Assembly (NCBI GenBank): GCA_009927815.1 | Contig: RFMI01000069.1 | Span: forward strand, 1-48,570 | Length of the DNA stretch: 48,570 nucleotides | Origin: Betaproteobacteria bacterium | GTDB taxonomy: Bacteria; Pseudomonadota; Gammaproteobacteria; Burkholderiales; UBA3065 | Reading direction: 5' to 3' | Part shown: piece by piece, positions 44,067 through 48,570 of the stretch | Numbering within the stretch: position 1 is the stretch's first letter | Layout of the letters: every line of letters begins with the position of its first letter | Program-made: the position numbers and the translations under genes | Notes under the pieces: model-generated | Told to the model about the DNA's origin: nothing | Databases searched by the model: none | What the model saw: the letters and a program-made list of their open reading frames with translations, nothing else

Positions 44067-44322
44067 TGGCGAAGAATCACCGCTGATGTTTTTGAGCGTG
44101 TCTATTATGCACGAAGCCTGTACCGCATCTGCCACAGCGCCAAGGCGCCAAGCCAGCGTCTCGGCGCGTGCCGTCGGGCGCGTGCTGGCGTTACACTAGG
44201 TGGTTATCGTTGCGCACACTGGCTAGCGCAACCGCCCGCGCCACTGCCGGCCGGAGCTTGCAACCGACATGGTGTTGCGCCCGCCAGAGGACCGTCCTGC
44301 CAACCCAGCGAGCGCACCCTCG
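44067..44322. promoter_or_regulatory. Divergent promoter region between mptG and fhcBADC
   Basis: This 256 bp gap is the largest in the C1 cluster and must drive both arms. On the minus strand CATAAT (44104-44109) is a candidate -10 for mptG. On the plus strand TACACT (44192-44197) with TGCCGT 17 bp upstream is a weak candidate for fhcB. Neither -35 is convincing. I see no clear operator palindrome. Confidence 0.4.
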
Positions 44323-45645
44323 ATGAGCCACCACCCTTCGTCAACCCGCCATGACGTGCCCTGCGGTTTCTGCGGGCTACTGTGTGACGATCTGAGCGTC
44401 ACCACCGACCACGGCCGCGTCCGCATCGACGCCGGCGCCTGCCCGCGCGCCACCACCGGCTTCGACGCCGCCAACCGCGCGTTGGAGGCCGGCGCCACAC
44501 CGCGCATCAAGGGTCAGGCGGCGAGCCTCGAGCAGGCCATCGCCGCCGCAGCCGACATCCTGCGCGGCGCCCGCGCACCGCTGTTCGGCGGCAACGGCAC
44601 CGAACTCCCGGGCATGCGCGGCGTCATGGACCTCGCCGACGCCACCGGCGGCACCGTCGACCACATGAACAGCTACAGCCTGTTCCGCAACTTCCACGTG
44701 CTGCAGAACTCGGGATGGGTGGTGACGAGCCTGTCGGAAGTGCGCAACCGCGCCGACCTGCTGGTCTGCTTCGGCACCGACATCGCCAGCCGCCTGCCGC
44801 GCTTCTACGAGCGCTGCCTGTGGGTCGACGACACGCTGTTCGGCCTGCGCGCCGAGGACCGCGAGGTGGTGATGCTCGGCGCGCCCAAAGACGCATCGCT
44901 GGCCACCTCGCCCGCCGGACGCAAGGCCGAGGTGCTGGCCTGCGCCAACGAGGACCTGGCCGAGGTCGCGCAGGCGCTGCGCGCGCTGGTCGCTGGGCGG
45001 CCCGTCACCGGCGATGCAGTGGCCGGCATCGCCACAGCCGACCTCGCCCGCCTCGCCGAGCGCCTCAAAGCCGCCAAGTACGGCGTGGTGGCGTGGGTCA
45101 CCTCCGACCTCGACTTCGACCACGCCGAGCTGGCCGTGCAGTCGGCCTGCGACCTGGTGCGCGAACTCAACGCCCACACCCGCTGTAATGGACTACCTCT
45201 GGGCGGCACCGACGGCGACTACACCGCGCATCAGGTGTGCACCTGGCAAACCGGCTTCACCGTGCGCACGCGGCTGTCTGCTGCGGGCCCGCAGCACGAC
45301 CCGCGCGCCTTCGATACGGACGCAGTGCTCGCCGACGGCGCTGCCGACGCGTTGATCTGGGTGTCGAGCTTCGACCCGGGCAAAACCCCGCCCGCCGCCA
45401 AGATCCCCACCGTGGTGATCGGCCATGCGGCGATGCAGGTCGAGTGCGACGTCTTTATCCCGGTCGGTGTGCCGGGCATCGACACCGCCGGCCACCTGTT
45501 CCGCACCGACAGTTCGGTGGCGGTGCCGATGCGCCAGTTGCGCGACATCGGCCTGCCCTCGGTGGCCGATGTCACTGCCAGCATCCTCGCCGCGCTCGGG
45601 CCGGCCCGTCCGTCCGCCACCCGGCAGGAGGCTCGCGCATGCTGA
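44323..45645 (+). CDS. fhcB: Formyltransferase/hydrolase complex subunit B (formylmethanofuran dehydrogenase B-like)
   Basis: FhcB resembles archaeal FwdB/FmdB, but the bacterial complex hydrolyses the formyl cofactor to formate without redox chemistry. The 440-residue product starts with a Cys-rich segment (VPCGFCGLLCDD) and has molybdopterin-oxidoreductase-like domains (AAPLFGGNG-type APLFGGNGTELPGMRG, LLVCFGTDIASRLPRF, CDVFIPVGVPGIDTAGHLFR). The ATG at 44323 is chosen. ATG 44269 would add 18 residues with no clear similarity. It overlaps fhcA by 7 nt. The order is fhcB-A-D-C. Confidence 0.92.
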   Translation: MSHHPSSTRHDVPCGFCGLLCDDLSVTTDHGRVRIDAGACPRATTGFDAANRALEAGATPRIKGQAASLEQAIAAAADILRGARAPLFGGNGTELPGMRGVMDLADATGGTVDHMNSYSLFRNFHVLQNSGWVVTSLSEVRNRADLLVCFGTDIASRLPRFYERCLWVDDTLFGLRAEDREVVMLGAPKDASLATSPAGRKAEVLACANEDLAEVAQALRALVAGRPVTGDAVAGIATADLARLAERLKAAKYGVVAWVTSDLDFDHAELAVQSACDLVRELNAHTRCNGLPLGGTDGDYTAHQVCTWQTGFTVRTRLSAAGPQHDPRAFDTDAVLADGAADALIWVSSFDPGKTPPAAKIPTVVIGHAAMQVECDVFIPVGVPGIDTAGHLFRTDSSVAVPMRQLRDIGLPSVADVTASILAALGPARPSATRQEARAC

Positions 45646-47312
45646 TCAAGCTCTCCGGCGGCAAGGTCATCGACCCCGCCCACAACGTCGACGGCGTCAC
45701 CCGCGATATCTACATCCGCGACGGCCGCATCGTCGACGCGCCCGAACCGGGCGCCAAGGTCGACCGCGAGTACAACCTGCGCGGCAAGCTGGTGATGGCC
45801 GGCGCCATCGACCTGCACACCCACATCGGTGGCGGCAAGGTCAACATCGCCCGCGCCATGTTGCCGGAGGACCACCGGCCCGACCTCTGCGCCGCCACGG
45901 AGCTGGAGCGCTCGGGCTGCGGCCACGTCGCGCCGAGCACCTTCACCACCGGCTACCGCTACGCCGAGATGGGCTACACGGCGGGTTTCGAGCCGGCGAT
46001 GATGCCGGTCAACGCCCGCCAGGCGCACATGGAGATGGGCGACACGCCGATCATCGACAAGGGCGCCTACGCCATGCTCGGCAGCGACGACCTGCTGCTG
46101 ACGCTGATGAAGGACGGCGCCGACCAGCGCGTCATCAATGACTACGTCGCCTGGACCATCACGCACTCGCAGGCAATGGGCCTCAAGGTGGTCAACCCGG
46201 GCGGCATCTCCGCCTTCAAGTTCAACCAGCGCAAGCTCGACCTCGACGAGCAGGCGCCCTTCTACGGCGTCACGCCAAGGCAGATCCTCAAGACCCTGGC
46301 ACAGGCGCTGTACGACCTCGGCGTGCCGCATCCGCTGCACGTGCACGGCTGCAACCTAGGCGTGCCCGGCAATGTGCAGACCACGCTGGACTCGTTTGCT
46401 GCGCTCGATGGCCTGCCGGCGCACTTCACGCACATCCAGTTCCACAGCTACGGGACCGAGGGCGACCGCAAGTTCTCCAGCGGCGCGGCGCACATCGCCG
46501 AGATGGTCAACACGCACAAGAACATCTCGGTGGACGTCGGGCAGATTCTGTTTGGCCAGACCGTCACCGCCTCCGGCGACAATATGAGCCAGCACCGCAA
46601 TGCGGCGTTCGCCGACCCGTCGAAGTCGGTGATCATGGACATCGAGTGCGACGCCGGCTGCGGCGTGGTGCCGTTCAAGTACCGCGACACCAATTTCGTC
46701 AACGCACTGCAGTGGTGCATCGGGCTTGAGACCTTTTTGCTGATCGACGACCCGTGGCGCGTCTACCTGACCACCGACCACCCGAATGGCGCGCCGTTTA
46801 CCAGCTACCCGCATCTGATTCGTCTGCTGATGGACCGCAGCTTCCGCAACGAGCAACTGGCGCGCATCAACGGCGAGGCAGCGGGCCTGTCGAATCTGGG
46901 CTCGCTGGAGCGCGAGTACACGCTGTACGAGATCGCCATCATGACCCGCGCCGGCCCGGCCAGAACCCTCGGCCTGCGCGACCGCGGGCATCTGGGCGTG
47001 GGCGCCGCCGCCGACATCACCGTCTACACCGAGGACGCCGACCGCGAGAAGATGTTCGCCAAGCCGGATTACGTGTTCAAGGACGGCACCCTGGTGGCGC
47101 GCGAGGGCAAGATCGTCGAGGTGGTCTGGGGCAACACCCACGTGGTCAAGCCGGACTACGACGCCAGCATCGAAACCATCATCGAGCCGCACTTCACCCG
47201 CTTCCGCACGCAACGCATGGGCAACTTCAAGATCTCCAATGACGAGATGTGCGAGTGCGGCCACGGCTCCAAGCTGCACGTCCACGATTGCACGCACGGG
47301 AGGAAGCAATGA
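45639..47312 (+). CDS. fhcA: Formyltransferase/hydrolase complex subunit A
   Basis: FhcA is the amidohydrolase-fold subunit that releases formate from formyl-methylofuran. The 557-residue product has the metal-binding HxH motif in AIDLHTHIGGGKVNIARAM, further His-containing segments (HVHGCNLGVPGN, HIQFHSYGTEGDRKF) and TTDHPNGAPFTSYP near the C-terminal half. The tail is Cys/His-rich (MCECGHGSKLHVHDC), a possible metal-binding end. The ATG at 45639 begins the MLIKLSGGKVIDPAHNVDG strand. The stop overlaps the fhcD ATG (ATGA). Confidence 0.95.
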   Translation: MLIKLSGGKVIDPAHNVDGVTRDIYIRDGRIVDAPEPGAKVDREYNLRGKLVMAGAIDLHTHIGGGKVNIARAMLPEDHRPDLCAATELERSGCGHVAPSTFTTGYRYAEMGYTAGFEPAMMPVNARQAHMEMGDTPIIDKGAYAMLGSDDLLLTLMKDGADQRVINDYVAWTITHSQAMGLKVVNPGGISAFKFNQRKLDLDEQAPFYGVTPRQILKTLAQALYDLGVPHPLHVHGCNLGVPGNVQTTLDSFAALDGLPAHFTHIQFHSYGTEGDRKFSSGAAHIAEMVNTHKNISVDVGQILFGQTVTASGDNMSQHRNAAFADPSKSVIMDIECDAGCGVVPFKYRDTNFVNALQWCIGLETFLLIDDPWRVYLTTDHPNGAPFTSYPHLIRLLMDRSFRNEQLARINGEAAGLSNLGSLEREYTLYEIAIMTRAGPARTLGLRDRGHLGVGAAADITVYTEDADREKMFAKPDYVFKDGTLVAREGKIVEVVWGNTHVVKPDYDASIETIIEPHFTRFRTQRMGNFKISNDEMCECGHGSKLHVHDCTHGRKQ

Positions 47313-48241
47313 GCGACACGACGCCCGCCCGCAGCATGGAGATCAACGGCACCGTCATCGACGACACCTTTGCCGAGGGCTTCGGCATGCGCGGCACGCG
47401 CATCCTCATCACCGCGCAGAACCACCGCTGGGCGTACAACGCCGCGAACGCCATGACCGGCTTCGCCACCTCGGTGATCGCCTGCGGCGTGGAGGCCGGC
47501 ATCGAGCGCGAACTCTCGCCCGACGAGACACCCGACGGCCGGCCCGGCTACTCGGTGCTGCTGTTCGCGGCGGGCTCGGCGGTGCTGATCAAGCAAGTCG
47601 AAACCCGGATGGGACAGTGTGTGCTCACTTCGCCGACGAGCGCTGCATTCAGCGGCATCGACGGCGGTGACCGCATCAACCTCGGCAAAAACCTGCGCTT
47701 CTTTGGTGATGGCTTCCAGCAAAGCAAAAAGATCGGCTCGCGGCGCTACTGGCGCATCCCGGTGATGGACGGCGAGTTCCTCGTCGAGGAGACCACCGGC
47801 ATGGTGCGCGCGGTGGGCGGTGGCAACTTCCTGGTCCTCGCCGACAGCCAGCCGCAGGCACTGGCCGCCTGCGAGGCCGCCATCGACGCCATGAAGAAGC
47901 TGCCCAATATCGTCATGCCCTTCCCCGGCGGCGTGGTGCGCTCCGGCTCCAAGGTCGGCAGCAAATACAAAGCGCTGATGGCGTCGACCAACGACGCCTT
48001 CTGTCCGACCATCCGTGGCATCACCAAGAGCGAGATCTCGCCGGGTATCGAGTCGGTGATGGAGATCGTGATCGATGGCCTGACCGAGGCGGACGTGCGC
48101 GAGGCCACCCGCGTCGGCGTGCAGGCCTGCTGCGACATCGGCGCCAAGGGCGGCATCCGCCGCATCTCGGCCGGCAACTACGGCGGCAAACTCGGCCAGT
48201 TCCAGTTCCACCTGCACGACATCATGGGAGGTGCGAAGTGA
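47309..48241 (+). CDS. fhcD: Formylmethanofuran:H4MPT formyltransferase
   Basis: FhcD moves the formyl group from formyl-H4MPT (made by Mch) to methylofuran within the Fhc complex. The 310-residue product matches archaeal Ftr in length. Visible family segments are INGTVIDDTFAEGFGMRGTR, ILITAQNHRWAYNAANAMTG, CGVEAGIERELSPDETPDGR and IRGITKSEISPGIESVMEIV. The ATG overlaps the fhcA stop, with AGGAAG just upstream. The end overlaps the fhcC GTG by 4 nt. Confidence 0.96.
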   Translation: MSDTTPARSMEINGTVIDDTFAEGFGMRGTRILITAQNHRWAYNAANAMTGFATSVIACGVEAGIERELSPDETPDGRPGYSVLLFAAGSAVLIKQVETRMGQCVLTSPTSAAFSGIDGGDRINLGKNLRFFGDGFQQSKKIGSRRYWRIPVMDGEFLVEETTGMVRAVGGGNFLVLADSQPQALAACEAAIDAMKKLPNIVMPFPGGVVRSGSKVGSKYKALMASTNDAFCPTIRGITKSEISPGIESVMEIVIDGLTEADVREATRVGVQACCDIGAKGGIRRISAGNYGGKLGQFQFHLHDIMGGAK

Positions 48242-48570
48242 GCGCGCTGACCTTCACCCTCAAGAACCCGGCCGGTTCGGCGGACATCGACTGCGGCGGC
48301 CTGACCGCCGATGCGCTGGCCGGCAAGACAGCAGCCGAGGTCGCGGCGCTGCCGCTGCTGGTCGGTGGCCGCACCGCCAAAGTCGATGACGTGTTCGAGG
48401 TGAGCGGCGCCGACGCGATGCAGATCGTGTTCCGTGGCAGCACCGCCCGCTGTCACCGCATCGGTGCCGGCGCGACCACCGGCTCGATCCGCGTCGAGGG
48501 CGACGCCGGCGACCACCTCGGGGCGCAGTTGCGCGGTGCCGAGATCACCGTCACCGGCAATGCCGGCGCG
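48238..48570 (+). CDS. fhcC: Formyltransferase/hydrolase complex subunit C (5' part)
   Basis: A GTG at 48238 overlapping the fhcD stop (GTGA) opens a frame to the right edge. The 111 visible residues begin MSALTFTLKNPAGSADIDCG and contain the beta-helix type repeats of FwdC/GltB-C-terminal-like domains (IGAGATTGSIRVEGDAGDHL, then GAQLRGAEITVTGNAGA). FhcC completes the fhcBADC operon. The gene is cut by the window end at roughly 40% of the usual length. Confidence 0.92.
   Translation, partial: MSALTFTLKNPAGSADIDCGGLTADALAGKTAAEVAALPLLVGGRTAKVDDVFEVSGADAMQIVFRGSTARCHRIGAGATTGSIRVEGDAGDHLGAQLRGAEITVTGNAGA

Overview
The window is a gene-dense, GC-rich stretch of a bacterial chromosome with no intergenic gap above about 260 bp. 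Its gene neighbourhoods are typical of Betaproteobacteria: petABC-sspAB next to a tRNA-Thr/Tyr/Gly/Thr cluster that normally precedes tuf, pilMNOPQ-aroK-aroB divergent from ponA, rpsP-rimM-trmD-rplS, ppc divergent from hemCDXY, and DUF484-xerC. The organism also carries the tetrahydromethanopterin (H4MPT)/methylofuran C1-transfer pathway. It is therefore a methylotroph or a formaldehyde-detoxifying relative. No methanol dehydrogenase gene lies in the window, so methylotrophy itself is an inference.

Layout. 1-440: four tRNAs on the minus strand. 442-4057: petABC-sspAB, minus strand, cytochrome bc1 plus stringent starvation proteins. 4143-6127: a Nif3-like gene divergent from a membrane-anchored DegS/AlgW-type protease. 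6124-11647: minus-strand type IV pilus and shikimate operon pilM-pilN-pilOP-pilQ-aroK-aroB. Here PilO and PilP are one protein and PilQ is short. 11752-16667: ponA, a nucleotidyltransferase-like gene and the rpsP-rimM-trmD-rplS operon. 16694-20771: xerD, folB, plsY, a translationally coupled MotC/MotD-type stator pair, and mlaA. 20802-29036: ppc, hemCDXY and argA. 29122-31842: DUF484-xerC-rlmI.

31934-48570 is a continuous C1/H4MPT region. From left to right it holds an MfnE-like kinase, pabB, an MfnF-like protein, an MfnD-like ATP-grasp ligase, a HisA-like TIM barrel (plus strand), two tandem fae genes, a CitG-like gene, an Orf5-type ATP-grasp ligase, mch, an OrfY-type ATP-grasp ligase, mtdB and beta-RFAP synthase, then divergent fhcBADC, which runs off the right edge. 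Together these encode formaldehyde capture by Fae, oxidation by MtdB and Mch, and transfer and hydrolysis to formate by Fhc. They also encode parts of cofactor synthesis: p-aminobenzoate supply, the first committed H4MPT step, and methylofuran-type ligases and kinases.

The most useful observations are these. (1) A second Fae fused to an N-terminal Gly/Leu helix and an Ala/Pro linker, which looks like a targeting or scaffolding tag. (2) An 815-codon 'MfnF-PabB fusion' that looks like the product of a one-base frameshift. (3) A matching one-base frameshift in the CitG-like gene. (4) A PilO-PilP fusion resembling GspC architecture, next to a secretin without AMIN domains. (5) Divergent C1 genes whose start codons overlap within a single CATG. 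I see no CRISPR array, insertion sequence, phage or defence system.
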